A stretch of 64,000 nucleotides of DNA from positions 62,001-126,000 of the forward strand of contig CAKQDU010000001.1 in the NCBI GenBank assembly GCA_934229625.1. Direction: 5' to 3'. Source of the DNA: an uncultured Alphaproteobacteria bacterium (GTDB taxonomy: Bacteria > Pseudomonadota > Alphaproteobacteria > RF32 > CAG-239). The first letter of the stretch is position 1; each line of letters starts with the position of its first letter. Below the pieces are notes generated by a model. The model made no database searches, had not been told where the DNA came from, and saw only the letters and a list, made by a program, of their open reading frames with translations. Both the position numbers and the translations under genes were made by a program. Of the stretch, positions 34,773 to 42,526 are shown piece by piece.

Positions 34773-35501
34773 ATGTTTGATGGTATAGAATTTTTCAAAG
34801 GAAAGAGCAGAGGTGAGGGTTCTGGAGTGCTTTGCGTTGCTCGCAATGACGTTTGCTCTGCCGGTCGGTCAATGATAGAAATGCTCGGCGTATTGGCAAT
34901 TGTCGGCGTGTTAAGCGTTGGCGGCATCGCCGGCTACTCCAAAGCGATGGAAAAGTTTAAGCTTAGTAAGGCTCTGGATGAATACAGCTATCTTATTTAT
35001 GGGTTGCTGGAACACTTAGATGAAATTAAATATTCCACTAAATCAGGAGATGGAAATGCTACTCCTGTTGTGGAATTAGCTAACAATTTGAATTTGGTTC
35101 CTCCGACATGGACAATGATAGCAAACAATCTTGATGTTCGTCATAAAAATTTATTTGAAGACCCATATAACAATCTTTTATCTATTTACTCAAAAGACGG
35201 AAATTTGCGTTTTGATTTTATTTTAGGCGGTTCGCAATTTCCGGACGAAGGCTCTTGGATAACTGAAAATTTTTCAACCAAATTCTGTATGGAATTGGTA
35301 AACAATGTTGTCAAACCATTGCATTCTTCTTTGGAATTTTTATTTTTTTACAGGTCAAAAGGAAGCTCATCCACTTTTTATGGTGATAAAAAGTGTTCTT
35401 CCGGCCGCAAATGTTTGAGTGATATCAGTATAAAAGAAGTGTATGATAATTGCAAACGTTGCTCAAAAAAAGAAGTTTGTTCCGTAACTATAGACTTTTA
35501 A
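34773..35501 (+). CDS. Type IV pilin-like protein, copy 3, with extended N-terminus
   Basis: The 242-residue protein keeps the family core GRSMIEMLGVLAIVGVLSVG and the C-terminal Cys pattern (CSSGRKC, CKRC, last Cys near the end). Its leader peptide before the cleavage Gly is 32 residues, against 7-13 in the other copies. The extra part includes 34834-34851, the complement of CGTCATTGCGAGCAACGC, a palindromic-repeat signature, so it may be an inserted repeat read in frame. AGGAGG is placed 7 nt before the ATG at 34773. It precedes dnaK. Confidence 0.85.
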   Translation: MFDGIEFFKGKSRGEGSGVLCVARNDVCSAGRSMIEMLGVLAIVGVLSVGGIAGYSKAMEKFKLSKALDEYSYLIYGLLEHLDEIKYSTKSGDGNATPVVELANNLNLVPPTWTMIANNLDVRHKNLFEDPYNNLLSIYSKDGNLRFDFILGGSQFPDEGSWITENFSTKFCMELVNNVVKPLHSSLEFLFFYRSKGSSSTFYGDKKCSSGRKCLSDISIKEVYDNCKRCSKKEVCSVTIDF

Positions 35502-35542
35502 ATTGTATATATTAAATTTTTTTCAAAAAAATGTCTTATACA

Positions 35543-35571
35543 CTTGCATAGGCAAAAATCGCTCCCTATAT
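35543..35571 (+). promoter_or_regulatory. Heat-shock (RpoH) promoter of dnaK
   Basis: CTTG at 35543 and CCTATAT at 35565 are separated by 18 nt, as in alphaproteobacterial sigma-32 promoters. The expected start is near 35577, about 30 nt before the dnaK ATG. Confidence 0.75.
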
Positions 35572-35606
35572 ACATTTTTAGAAATGAAAAAGGAGGATTT
35601 AAAATT

Positions 35607-37523
35607 ATGAGTAATAAAGTTATAGGTATTGACCTCGGTACAACAAACTCTTGCTTTGCCGTTATGGAAGGCAAAGATGCAAAAGTTTTGGAAAACTCCG
35701 AAGGCGCACGCACAACGCCGTCTATGGTTGCTTTTACAGATACTGAGCGTTTGGTTGGTTATCCGGCAAAACGTCAGGCTGTTACCAATCCGGAAAATAC
35801 CTTGTTTGCTATTAAAAGATTGATTGGCCGTCGTTATGATTCGGCAGAAGTAGAAAAATTTAAGGAACATTGTCCGTTTAAGATTGTTCCGGGTGACAAT
35901 GGTGATGCTTGGGTAGAAGTTAAAGGGCAAAAATATGCTCCGTCTCAAATTTCGGCTATCGTTTTGCAAAAAATTAAGGAATATGCCGAGAGCTATTTGG
36001 GCGAAAAAGTAGAAAAAGCTGTTATTACTGTACCGGCTTACTTCAACGACTCTCAGCGTCAGGCTACTAAAGACGCCGGTAAAATTGCCGGATTGGAAGT
36101 TTTGCGTATTATCAACGAGCCGACAGCTGCCGCTTTGGCTTATGGTATGGATAAAAAAGCTTCCGGCACAATCGTTGTTTATGACCTCGGCGGCGGTACA
36201 TTCGATGTTTCTATTTTGGAAATCGGCGACGGTGTGTTTGAAGTTAAAGCTACAAACGGCGATACATTCTTGGGCGGTGAAGACTTTGACCAACGTATTG
36301 TCAACTATTTGGCTGATGAGTTCAAAAAAGAAAACGGCATTGACCTGCGCGGCGACAGACTTGCCTTGCAACGTTTGAAAGAAGCTGCTGAAAAAGCTAA
36401 AATTGAATTGTCTTCAACAACTCAAACAGAAATCAATTTGCCGTTTATTACTGCGGATTCAACAGGTCCTAAACACCTGAACATCAAATTAACCCGCGCT
36501 AAATTGGAATCTTTGGTCGATGATTTGATTGAAAAAACAGCTATTCCTTGCCAGAAAGCTTTAGCCGATGCCGGATTAAAAGCCAGCGACATCAGCGAAG
36601 TTATTTTGGTCGGCGGTATGACTCGTATGCCGAAAGTTCAAGAAAAAGTTAAAGAAATTTTTGGACGCGAACCGCATAAAGGCGTAAACCCTGATGAAGT
36701 TGTGGCTGTTGGTGCAGCTATTCAAGGCGGCGTGTTGATGGGCGATGTCAAAGACGTGTTGCTGTTGGATGTTACCCCATTGTCTTTGGGTATTGAAACT
36801 TTGGGCGGCGTGTTTACTCGTTTGATTGACCGTAACACCACTATTCCGACCAGAAAATCTCAAGTATTCTCTACAGCCGAAGATGGGCAAACAGCTGTGA
36901 CAATCAGAGTGTTCCAGGGCGAGCGTGAAATTGCCGCACACAACAAATTGCTTGGCCAGTTTGATTTGGTAGGTATTCCGCCTGCACCTCGCGGTATGCC
37001 GCAAATTGAGGTAACTTTTGATATTGACGCCAACGGTATTGTAAACGTATCGGCCAAAGATAAGGCTACCAACAAAGAGCAAGCCATTCGTATTCAGGCT
37101 TCCGGCGGTTTGAGCGATGCCGAAATTGACCAAATGGTTAAAGACGCTGAAGCCAATGCCGAGTCTGATAAAAAGCAAAAAGAATTGGTAGATGCTAAAA
37201 ACCGTGCCGAAAGTCTGGTTCATGAAGTTGAAAAGAACTTGAAAGAATTTGGCGACAAGGTTGCCGAAGCTGATAAAAACAGCATTACAGCCGCTGTCGA
37301 TGCCGTAAAAGCCAGCATGGAAAAAGAAGACCTTGAAGACTTGAAGTCCAAGACCGACGCTTTGATGCAGGCTTCTATGAAACTGGGAGAAGCTATGTAT
37401 AAAACACAGCAGGCTCAAGGCGCTCAAGGTGCGGCACAGGGTGCTGATACCGGTGCGGCTTCCGGCGAACAGCCAAAGAAAGATGACAACGTAGTTGACG
37501 CTGATTTTGAAGAAGTTAAATAA
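35607..37523 (+). CDS. dnaK: Chaperone protein DnaK (Hsp70)
   Basis: DnaK is the ATP-driven Hsp70 chaperone. The 638 residues start with MSNKVIGIDLGTTNSC and contain the ATPase motifs (IINEPTAAALAYG, YDLGGGTFDVSI, VILVGGMTRMP), the linker DVLLLDVTPLSLGIETLGGV, the substrate domain, and the acidic tail ending VVDADFEEVK. AGGAGG is 10 nt before the ATG at 35607; a longer reading from 35544 would translate the promoter. Unlike most relatives, dnaJ does not follow directly; a terminator and then an orphan gene do. Confidence 0.98.
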   Translation: MSNKVIGIDLGTTNSCFAVMEGKDAKVLENSEGARTTPSMVAFTDTERLVGYPAKRQAVTNPENTLFAIKRLIGRRYDSAEVEKFKEHCPFKIVPGDNGDAWVEVKGQKYAPSQISAIVLQKIKEYAESYLGEKVEKAVITVPAYFNDSQRQATKDAGKIAGLEVLRIINEPTAAALAYGMDKKASGTIVVYDLGGGTFDVSILEIGDGVFEVKATNGDTFLGGEDFDQRIVNYLADEFKKENGIDLRGDRLALQRLKEAAEKAKIELSSTTQTEINLPFITADSTGPKHLNIKLTRAKLESLVDDLIEKTAIPCQKALADAGLKASDISEVILVGGMTRMPKVQEKVKEIFGREPHKGVNPDEVVAVGAAIQGGVLMGDVKDVLLLDVTPLSLGIETLGGVFTRLIDRNTTIPTRKSQVFSTAEDGQTAVTIRVFQGEREIAAHNKLLGQFDLVGIPPAPRGMPQIEVTFDIDANGIVNVSAKDKATNKEQAIRIQASGGLSDAEIDQMVKDAEANAESDKKQKELVDAKNRAESLVHEVEKNLKEFGDKVAEADKNSITAAVDAVKASMEKEDLEDLKSKTDALMQASMKLGEAMYKTQQAQGAQGAAQGADTGAASGEQPKKDDNVVDADFEEVK

Positions 37524-37540
37524 CGTTGCTTTGTTAAAGA

Positions 37541-37579
37541 AAATATCCGTTTCAGCAATGAAACGGGTATTTTTTTTTG
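37541..37579 (+). terminator. Terminator of dnaK
   Basis: ATATCCGTTTC pairs with GAAACGGGTAT around AGCAAT, followed by nine T. The next promoter begins 5 nt later. Confidence 0.92.
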
Positions 37580-37583
37580 CTTG

Positions 37584-37645
37584 TTGACATTTATCCTGAA
37601 AAACATATACTAAGCTAAATGTTAAATTTTTAATTCTTAATTTTT
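37584..37645 (+). promoter_or_regulatory. Orphan-gene control module J
   Basis: TTGACA at 37584, TATACT region near 37606. Mini-ORF ATG TTA AAT TTT TAA at 37619-37633, 27 nt before the main ATG. The promoter-to-mini-ORF distance is shorter (35 nt) than in the other modules (48-53). Confidence 0.6.
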
Positions 37646-38266
37646 ATGACAAACAATATTATTAAATTTTCGCAGAAAAACATCCCGAAAATTAAAGCCG
37701 GTATGTTTTGGTATGATGACGACACTTTTTCAGCTGATTTAATTGCAGATAAAAAAGTTAAAGCCGTCGTTGAGTTGGTGGATACGAGCTTAGGTGTTGT
37801 TTATGGCGACATTTTAATACCTGATAAAAAAATGAAGTGGGCTAAAGCTGAAAAATATATTGAATTTTTCAACGAATATACCCGAACGGATGATTATTGG
37901 GTAAGAAAGGTTTTGTGCGAATATATGGTAAGTATATTTGCAGAAGATGACATGCAGCGCTACATTTTTGAATTTGTCAGAAGTAAGCACGTTGGTTCGC
38001 CAAATGCAAAAATCTGTTTATATGATGATTTTCAGTATCTTGATGTAAAATCTTCTGCCTATAAAATCAAAGCGGCTTTTGAAAAATTGCATAAAACTTC
38101 TCGTTTTGATAAAGTGAAAGGCTTTTTCAAAATAGCGCGGAAAAGAAATTATTGGACTGAAACAGCCGGAAAAAGAGAACGGTGGAATTTGGCTTTTGTA
38201 CCGTCCATTGCCGGAAGAAAAATGTATGTTCGTCCGGTTTTGGCAATGGCTGTTTTTGAGTGGTAA
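37646..38266 (+). CDS. Orphan protein, unrecognised, Lcl-like beginning
   Basis: A 206-residue soluble protein. The N-terminal part (AGMFWYDDDTFSADLIADKK, then VVELVDTSLGVVYGD) follows the same strand order as DUF1566/Lcl-type modules (G.fY.dg.fs...l...k...GvV), as do parts of the 17220 and 32772 products. The rest is basic and aromatic with no domain I recognise, ending PVLAMAVFEW. It is single-copy here, transcribed from its own module directly after the dnaK terminator. Function unknown. Confidence 0.72.
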   Translation: MTNNIIKFSQKNIPKIKAGMFWYDDDTFSADLIADKKVKAVVELVDTSLGVVYGDILIPDKKMKWAKAEKYIEFFNEYTRTDDYWVRKVLCEYMVSIFAEDDMQRYIFEFVRSKHVGSPNAKICLYDDFQYLDVKSSAYKIKAAFEKLHKTSRFDKVKGFFKIARKRNYWTETAGKRERWNLAFVPSIAGRKMYVRPVLAMAVFEW

Positions 38267-38272
38267 GTAATA

Positions 38273-38309
38273 AACAGTTCTGAAATTTGATTTTCAGAGC
38301 TGTTTTTGC
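38273..38309 (+). terminator. Terminator after the 37646 gene
   Basis: AACAGTTCTGAA pairs with TTCAGAGCTGTT around ATTTGATT and is followed by T residues. Confidence 0.9.
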
Positions 38310-38498
38310 TTAAAAATTGAACATTGCGCTGAAAAAATCTTGTAATGGCGTGAAAAAAATCGTTATTCAGGCAACAAAATAATGTGAAACTTGTCACAGA
38401 CACAGCAGACTCCCAAAAAGTAATGAGCATATTAGACTTTTGTACAGGTTATTAAAAAAAAGATTGCTTTATATAATAATATATTATATATTCTCTAT
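38310..38498. other. Intergenic sequence without a recognised gene
   Basis: An AT-rich stretch between the terminator of the 37646 gene and the structured RNA. It holds no convincing ORF; the last 40 bases carry a possible promoter for the RNA. Confidence 0.5.
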
Positions 38499-38715
38499 TA
38501 AGAGCTTATTTTGCGGTGTGATATGTGCCGCTTAACTGTCGCAAGTTAATAATTCAGAGAGCTTTTAATATTCCCTTAAAGGGAATACATCTCCAACAGC
38601 GGGGAGTCTTACATATATGTACAAAAAGTGTTAATCGGTTCTGACACTTTTAAAGATGTAAGAAATCAATCTGAATTATGATTTGCGAACTCCCCGACCT
38701 TTGCGGGTAATTTTT
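38499..38715 (+). ncRNA. Candidate pseudoknotted structured RNA upstream of the MATE gene
   Basis: Long complementary arms are visible. TCGCAA + ATAATTCAGA (38539-38558) pairs with TCTGAATTAT + TTGCGA (38670-38688). Inside it lie an ATTCCC/GGGAAT hairpin (38570-38586), and TCTTACAT/ATGTAAGA (38607-38614, 38656-38663) enclosing AAAAGTGT/ACACTTTT. CGGGGAGT (38600-38607) matches ACTCCCCG (38689-38696), which lies outside the closing stem, making a pseudoknot. A possible promoter is TTGCTT at 38464 and TATATT at 38487. The RNA could be free-standing or a leader of the MATE gene 110 nt downstream. I could not assign a known RNA family. Confidence 0.6.
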
Positions 38716-38824
38716 AAAAGTTACTTATGTAGTGCAAAATATAAGGAATATGTTTTATCAGGCAGTAGGGTAAAATCAATTTTTTATCCGTTTTTTTATA
38801 TTTAAATTAGCTTATGGTGATTTT

Positions 38825-40162
38825 ATGAATTTAGGAACAGACAAAGTAACTCCCTTGTTTTTGCATATTTTTATTCCAACATTGCTGGGAATGGTCAGCA
38901 TTTGCGCTCTGACAGCCATAGATGGAATGTTTGTCGGTCACAGTATTGGCAGTGATGGTATTGCCGCGGTTAATATAACAGCTCCGCTGTTTATGATATT
39001 TACGGGTATAGGACTTATGTCTGGCATTGGAAGTTCGGTAGTGGCCTCGCTGGCTTTAGCTAATGGAAAAATAAAAGCTGCGCGCATAAATGTAACACAA
39101 TCTATGTTGTTTGTTTCAATTTTTTCTTTAATATTATCAGGTTTAATATTTGTTTTTCCGGATAAAACTGCTTATTTATTGGGCGCTTCTGATACTTTGC
39201 TGGATTATGTTAAGACCTATTTACTGTGGTTGTTGCCATCATTTCTTTTTTTAATGTGGTCGTCATTAGGATTGTTTATCATTCGTTTGGACGGCGCGCC
39301 CAAACTTGCTATGTGGTTTACGGTTATAGAAGCTGTTACCAACACATTTTTAGATTGGCTTTTTATGTTTCCTTTGAAATTGGGGATTATGGGGGCCGCG
39401 TTGGCTTCTACAATATCCATAATTATCGGAGGAACTTTGGCGCTCGGTTATTTACTTTATAGGGCAAAAACTCTGCGGTTATGTCCAATCAGACGTTTTT
39501 CATTGTTTTTCAGTTGCATAGCCAATCAATGCCGTATCGGCTCATCGGCGATGCTTGGAGAAGGCGCAATGGCTGTTTTGATGTTTGTCGGAAATCAGAT
39601 TTTTATGCAATATTTAGGAAACAATGGTGTCGGAGCGTTTGGCGTATGCTGTTATTATACACCTTTTGTATTTATGGTTGGCAATGCCGTTGCGCAATCC
39701 GTTCAGCCGATAATCAGCTTTAATCACGGAATTTCAGAAACGGCGAGAGTTCAATCGGCCATAAAAACAGCGTTACAGACATCTTTATTATTCGGGTTGC
39801 TGACAACATTTATATTTATGTTTTTTCCGGATGTTTTGGTTGGTTTATTTTTACAAACGGAAAATCCGGCAGCCGAGCTTTCAATATCCGGTTTTCCTTA
39901 TTTTGCCATCGGTTTTACATTTTTTATCTTAAATCTTACTTCCATAGGCTATTTTCAGAGCCTTGAAAAAATACAACAAGCTGTGCTTTTTGCGATATTG
40001 CGCGGATTTGTTTTTTTGGTTCCGTCATTTGTTTTGTTGCCAAAAGTTTTGGGCATACAAGGAATTTGGCTGGCGATGCCTATGTCAGAATGCTTGACTT
40101 TTGCTATGATTGCGCTGTATTATCTGAAACAGCATTATCAGCAGAGAACGGAGAAAAAATGA
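38825..40162 (+). CDS. MATE family efflux transporter
   Basis: A 445-residue inner-membrane protein with 12 predicted helices and the two-fold repeat of MATE exporters (start region PLFLHIFIPTLLGMVSICAL, then DGMFVGHSIGSDGIAAVNI; second half MFVGNQIFMQYLGNNGVGAF). These export cationic drugs or metabolites in exchange for Na+ or H+. GVGAFG and IGSDGIAAVN place it near the DinF/VmrA-like branch. It follows the structured RNA and overlaps the ASCH gene by ATGA. Confidence 0.93.
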   Translation: MNLGTDKVTPLFLHIFIPTLLGMVSICALTAIDGMFVGHSIGSDGIAAVNITAPLFMIFTGIGLMSGIGSSVVASLALANGKIKAARINVTQSMLFVSIFSLILSGLIFVFPDKTAYLLGASDTLLDYVKTYLLWLLPSFLFLMWSSLGLFIIRLDGAPKLAMWFTVIEAVTNTFLDWLFMFPLKLGIMGAALASTISIIIGGTLALGYLLYRAKTLRLCPIRRFSLFFSCIANQCRIGSSAMLGEGAMAVLMFVGNQIFMQYLGNNGVGAFGVCCYYTPFVFMVGNAVAQSVQPIISFNHGISETARVQSAIKTALQTSLLFGLLTTFIFMFFPDVLVGLFLQTENPAAELSISGFPYFAIGFTFFILNLTSIGYFQSLEKIQQAVLFAILRGFVFLVPSFVLLPKVLGIQGIWLAMPMSECLTFAMIALYYLKQHYQQRTEKK

Positions 40163-40530
40163 GGGTTTTGCTATCAATAAAACCTAAATATGCTGAAAAA
40201 ATTTTCAGCGGTGTAAAACGTTACGAGTTTCGTAAACAGGCATTTAAAAAACCTGTGGATGTTGTTGTTTTATACGCGACTAAACCGGTTGGCAAAATTG
40301 TCGGAGAATTCAGGCTTAAAAGCATACTTCAAGGTTCTCCGGATGAAATTTGGCAGAAGACAGCGCAATTTTCGGGAATCAGCCGTGATTTTTTTGATAG
40401 ATATTATAAAAATCATAAACGAGCGTATGCTTTAGAAATTGAACACCCCGTACAATATAAAAGACCTATAAAACCTTTTGAATTTATGGCTGATTTTACG
40501 GCTCCGCAAACATATAGATATATTCCGTGA
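40159..40530 (+). CDS. ASCH/PUA-like domain protein
   Basis: A 123-residue protein with the ASCH beta-barrel pattern: VLLSIKPKYAEKIFSGVKRYEFRK at the start, VVLYATKPVGKIVGEF in the middle, and ALEIEHPVQYKRPIKPFEF near the end. ASCH domains bind RNA or modified nucleosides and act in coactivation or RNA processing. The ATG at 40159 overlaps the MATE stop, so the longer frame beginning inside the MATE gene is rejected. It ends a two-gene operon. Confidence 0.88.
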   Translation: MRVLLSIKPKYAEKIFSGVKRYEFRKQAFKKPVDVVVLYATKPVGKIVGEFRLKSILQGSPDEIWQKTAQFSGISRDFFDRYYKNHKRAYALEIEHPVQYKRPIKPFEFMADFTAPQTYRYIP

Positions 40531-40536
40531 AATTTG

Positions 40537-40565
40537 TTGACGATAAAAATAAAATTTGGTAATAT
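40537..40565 (+). promoter_or_regulatory. Promoter of the ArsR-type gene
   Basis: TTGACG at 40537 and TAATAT at 40560 with a 17-nt spacer. It lies just after the ASCH stop and shows that the regulator starts at 40588, not upstream. Confidence 0.75.
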
Positions 40566-40587
40566 CAGCGAAAATGAAAGATTTGTG

Positions 40588-40941
40588 ATGGAAAAAATAC
40601 CGCATTTACATCAACATGAAAATGAAAAACATCTGCAAGATGTGCCGGATGAAAAAGCATTTATCCGTACGGCTGAAACTTTTCAGCTGATTTCTGACGC
40701 TACGCGTCTAAAAATTTTGTGGCTACTGTGTCATAACGAAATTTGTGTAAATAATATAGCCGTATCGCTCAATATGAGTTCTCCAGCGGTTTCGCATCAT
40801 TTGCGTCTGCTGAAACAAGCCGGACTTATTGAAAATCGCCGCGAAGGCAAAGAAATGTATTATAAGCTGACTGCAACGGCCGAGGCTGCTTTGCTTCACC
40901 GCGCGCTGGATGATATATTGGACATCAAATGTCCGCTTTAG
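40588..40941 (+). CDS. ArsR/SmtB-family transcriptional regulator
   Basis: A 117-residue winged-helix repressor. It has the ArsR core (ISDATRLKILWLLCHNEICV, NNIAVSLNMSSPAVSHHLRL, LLKQAGLIENRREGKEMYYKL) and a His-rich N-terminus (HLHQHENEKH) as in metal-sensing members such as SmtB. ELCVC is replaced by HNEICVNN, so the As-type sensor is absent; a Zn or other metal sensor via the C-terminal helix (ALLHRALDDILDIKC) is possible. It has its own promoter. The target is unknown; the neighbouring exporter is upstream. Confidence 0.9.
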   Translation: MEKIPHLHQHENEKHLQDVPDEKAFIRTAETFQLISDATRLKILWLLCHNEICVNNIAVSLNMSSPAVSHHLRLLKQAGLIENRREGKEMYYKLTATAEAALLHRALDDILDIKCPL

Positions 40942-40950
40942 AAAATGAAA

Positions 40951-40982
40951 AATCTTCGGCTTTATATAAAGGCGAAGATTCT
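40951..40982. terminator. Hairpin between the ArsR gene and the 41001 gene
   Basis: ATCTTCGGCTTT pairs with AAAGGCGAAGAT around TATAT between convergent genes. The T run is weak. Confidence 0.7.
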
Positions 40983-41000
40983 TTGATTATCCTAACAAAA

Positions 41001-41282
41001 TTAGTATTCATAACGTACTTCCCAACGGAAATCGGACGGCTCTTTAGGGCAAAAATAATAACCTAAAAGCTGATGATTTTCAGCTAAAATACGCCAATTA
41101 CCGGGAATTGTGGAATTAATTTCCAAAACAGGAACTTTGTCTATCGACCATACAGACTTATTGCTGTACTTACCGTTGAAGGTCATAGAATGTGTGTTGT
41201 GACTGACTCGTTTGCCTTTCACACACTTTAAAGGAATAACTTTGTTTTCCTTTAATTCATTAAGTTCAATTTTTTTAGCCAT
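41001..41282 (-). CDS. Hypothetical protein, 93 residues
   Basis: A small basic, soluble-looking protein (start MAKKIELNELKENKVIPLKC). It looks strand-rich, with SVWSIDKVPVLEINS and a C-terminal SDFRWEVRYEY. I do not recognise a family, and it has no Shine-Dalgarno sequence. An AT-rich region with TATACTAAG and TTTTAAATTATTTTG precedes the ATG, somewhat like the leaders of the orphan genes, but without a mini-ORF or TTGACA. Unlike those genes it is on the minus strand. Function unknown. Confidence 0.65.
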   Translation of the reverse strand: MAKKIELNELKENKVIPLKCVKGKRVSHNTHSMTFNGKYSNKSVWSIDKVPVLEINSTIPGNWRILAENHQLLGYYFCPKEPSDFRWEVRYEY

Positions 41283-41411
41283 AATTATAAAATATTAGTG
41301 AAACAAAATAATTTAAAATACTTAGTATATATAGTTTCCTAAATTCAAAATGTAAAGAACTTTCGGTGTTTTTATTCAGAATGCGTTTCTGCGTGGTGAT
41401 TAAAAAAATTG

Positions 41412-41813
41412 TCAGTTTTGTTTTTTGTTTTTTTTCCAAGCTTCTTCGGTCATTTCTTTGCTTTCATCCCAAAGTTCTTCAGATTTTTCTGAAATTTTAT
41501 GGGCCATTTTTTGTGAATTTTCTTTAGTTTTATCCCATAATTCTTCAGCTTTTTCCGTGAAGTTATCTTTAGCAGTATGTAATGTTTCTTTAGCTCTGTT
41601 TAAATTATGTCTGGTTTGGTTTTGCATTCTAACATCTCCTTTCTGATGTATTTGCGTTGTTTTTTGGATAGCGGCCGTAGTTTGTCTGACTTGCAAAATA
41701 GATTGCTCGGCTGTAGGCGTATAATTTTTTTCCTGTAAATTCAATTTACGCCCTGTATAGCAGACCAAACCAGCCAAAACAACCACGGTCAGCGTTTTAT
41801 ATAAAATGCGCAT
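41412..41813 (-). CDS. Membrane-anchored amphipathic-helix protein
   Basis: A 133-residue protein with one N-terminal membrane helix (residues 2-20, LYKTLTVVVLAGLVCYTG). A long charged amphipathic C-terminal half has 11-residue-like repeats (AEELWDKTKENSQKMAHKIS, then SEELWDESKEMTEEAWKK), as in LEA- or apolipoprotein-like sequences. AAAGGAGA precedes the ATG at 41813, which is chosen over a longer frame. It would face the periplasm or cytosol from the inner membrane. Stress or envelope role possible; no family assigned. Confidence 0.75.
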   Translation of the reverse strand: MRILYKTLTVVVLAGLVCYTGRKLNLQEKNYTPTAEQSILQVRQTTAAIQKTTQIHQKGDVRMQNQTRHNLNRAKETLHTAKDNFTEKAEELWDKTKENSQKMAHKISEKSEELWDESKEMTEEAWKKNKKQN

Positions 41814-41991
41814 AATTTTTTCTCCTTTGACTATTCTGGAAAATATATAAATACTGCTGTGCATATTTTTATCTAATAAAAAGGTTAGGCCGTTTTTATT
41901 AAAAACTGTGCAAAAGTTGCGGCAAGTGTATACTTTTGTTCAATTTTAGTTAGAATAAACTTGTTTGATATACTTTTAAAAGGAGCGTAAT

Positions 41992-42447
41992 ATGAAAAAA
42001 ATTTTAAGTACATTAGCGGTTTTGTCCGTTGTATGTTTAGCCGGCACAGCTCACGCTGTAGACAGTACAGGAGGTTGCGGCTTAGGCTCTATGGCTTGGC
42101 GCGGTCAAAGCGGTGTGATTCCTCAGTCTTTGGCTATGACAACTAACTCTTGGTTTTCTAACACTATCGGTGTAACAATGGGAACTTCCGGCTGCGACCC
42201 TAACGGTCGTGTAACAGGCGGTACAGGCCGTATGACTTTGGCCTTTTTGCAAGATAATATGGAACAGTTTGCTATGGACGCTGCTGCAGGACATGGTGAA
42301 ACTATTGAAACTTTGGCCGGCATTTTGGATGTTGACAGCGAAACCTTAGGTAAAGAAGTTCAACAAAAGTTTGCTTATATTTTCCCTAATGACAATGTAG
42401 AGGCTGCTGATGTGGCTTTGAAAGTTATGGAAATTGCCAGAGCTTAA
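41992..42447 (+). CDS. DUF3015 family exported protein
   Basis: A 151-residue protein with a cleavable signal peptide (about residues 1-22, ending AHA) and the DUF3015 signature GGCGLGSMAWRGQSGVIPQS, TTNSWFSNTIGVTMGTSGCD, and Cys pairs that should form a disulfide. Its role in the periplasm is unknown. AAAAGGAG precedes the ATG. The DUF4105 gene follows; these two families are commonly neighbours, which suggests a joint function. Confidence 0.9.
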   Translation: MKKILSTLAVLSVVCLAGTAHAVDSTGGCGLGSMAWRGQSGVIPQSLAMTTNSWFSNTIGVTMGTSGCDPNGRVTGGTGRMTLAFLQDNMEQFAMDAAAGHGETIETLAGILDVDSETLGKEVQQKFAYIFPNDNVEAADVALKVMEIARA

Positions 42448-42463
42448 TTTCTAAAATACGGGG

Positions 42464-42521
42464 AGAGCCGTTCTGTTACCGAAAATAATTTTACGGTGAA
42501 AAAAGAACGGCTCTTTTGTTT
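42464..42521 (+). terminator. Terminator between the DUF3015 and DUF4105 genes
   Basis: GAGCCGTTCT pairs with AGAACGGCTC, enclosing CACCGTAAAA-like complementary bases, and is followed by TTTTGTTTT. The next gene starts only 6 nt later, so read-through may be regulated. Confidence 0.85.
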
Positions 42522-42526
42522 TGTAT

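Noticed and set aside
35523..37427. Antisense frames of about 280 codons within dnaK
   Set aside because: Shadow frames of a highly conserved gene; translations are low-complexity and have no start signals.
38499..38715. 6S RNA, tmRNA or RNase P RNA
   Set aside because: The long closed-bubble form of 6S, the tRNA-like end of tmRNA and the GAGGAAAGTCC core of RNase P are all missing.
40066..40158. Longer N-terminus of the ASCH protein
   Set aside because: It overlaps the MATE gene in another frame; the ATGA overlap at 40159 gives the conserved N-terminus.
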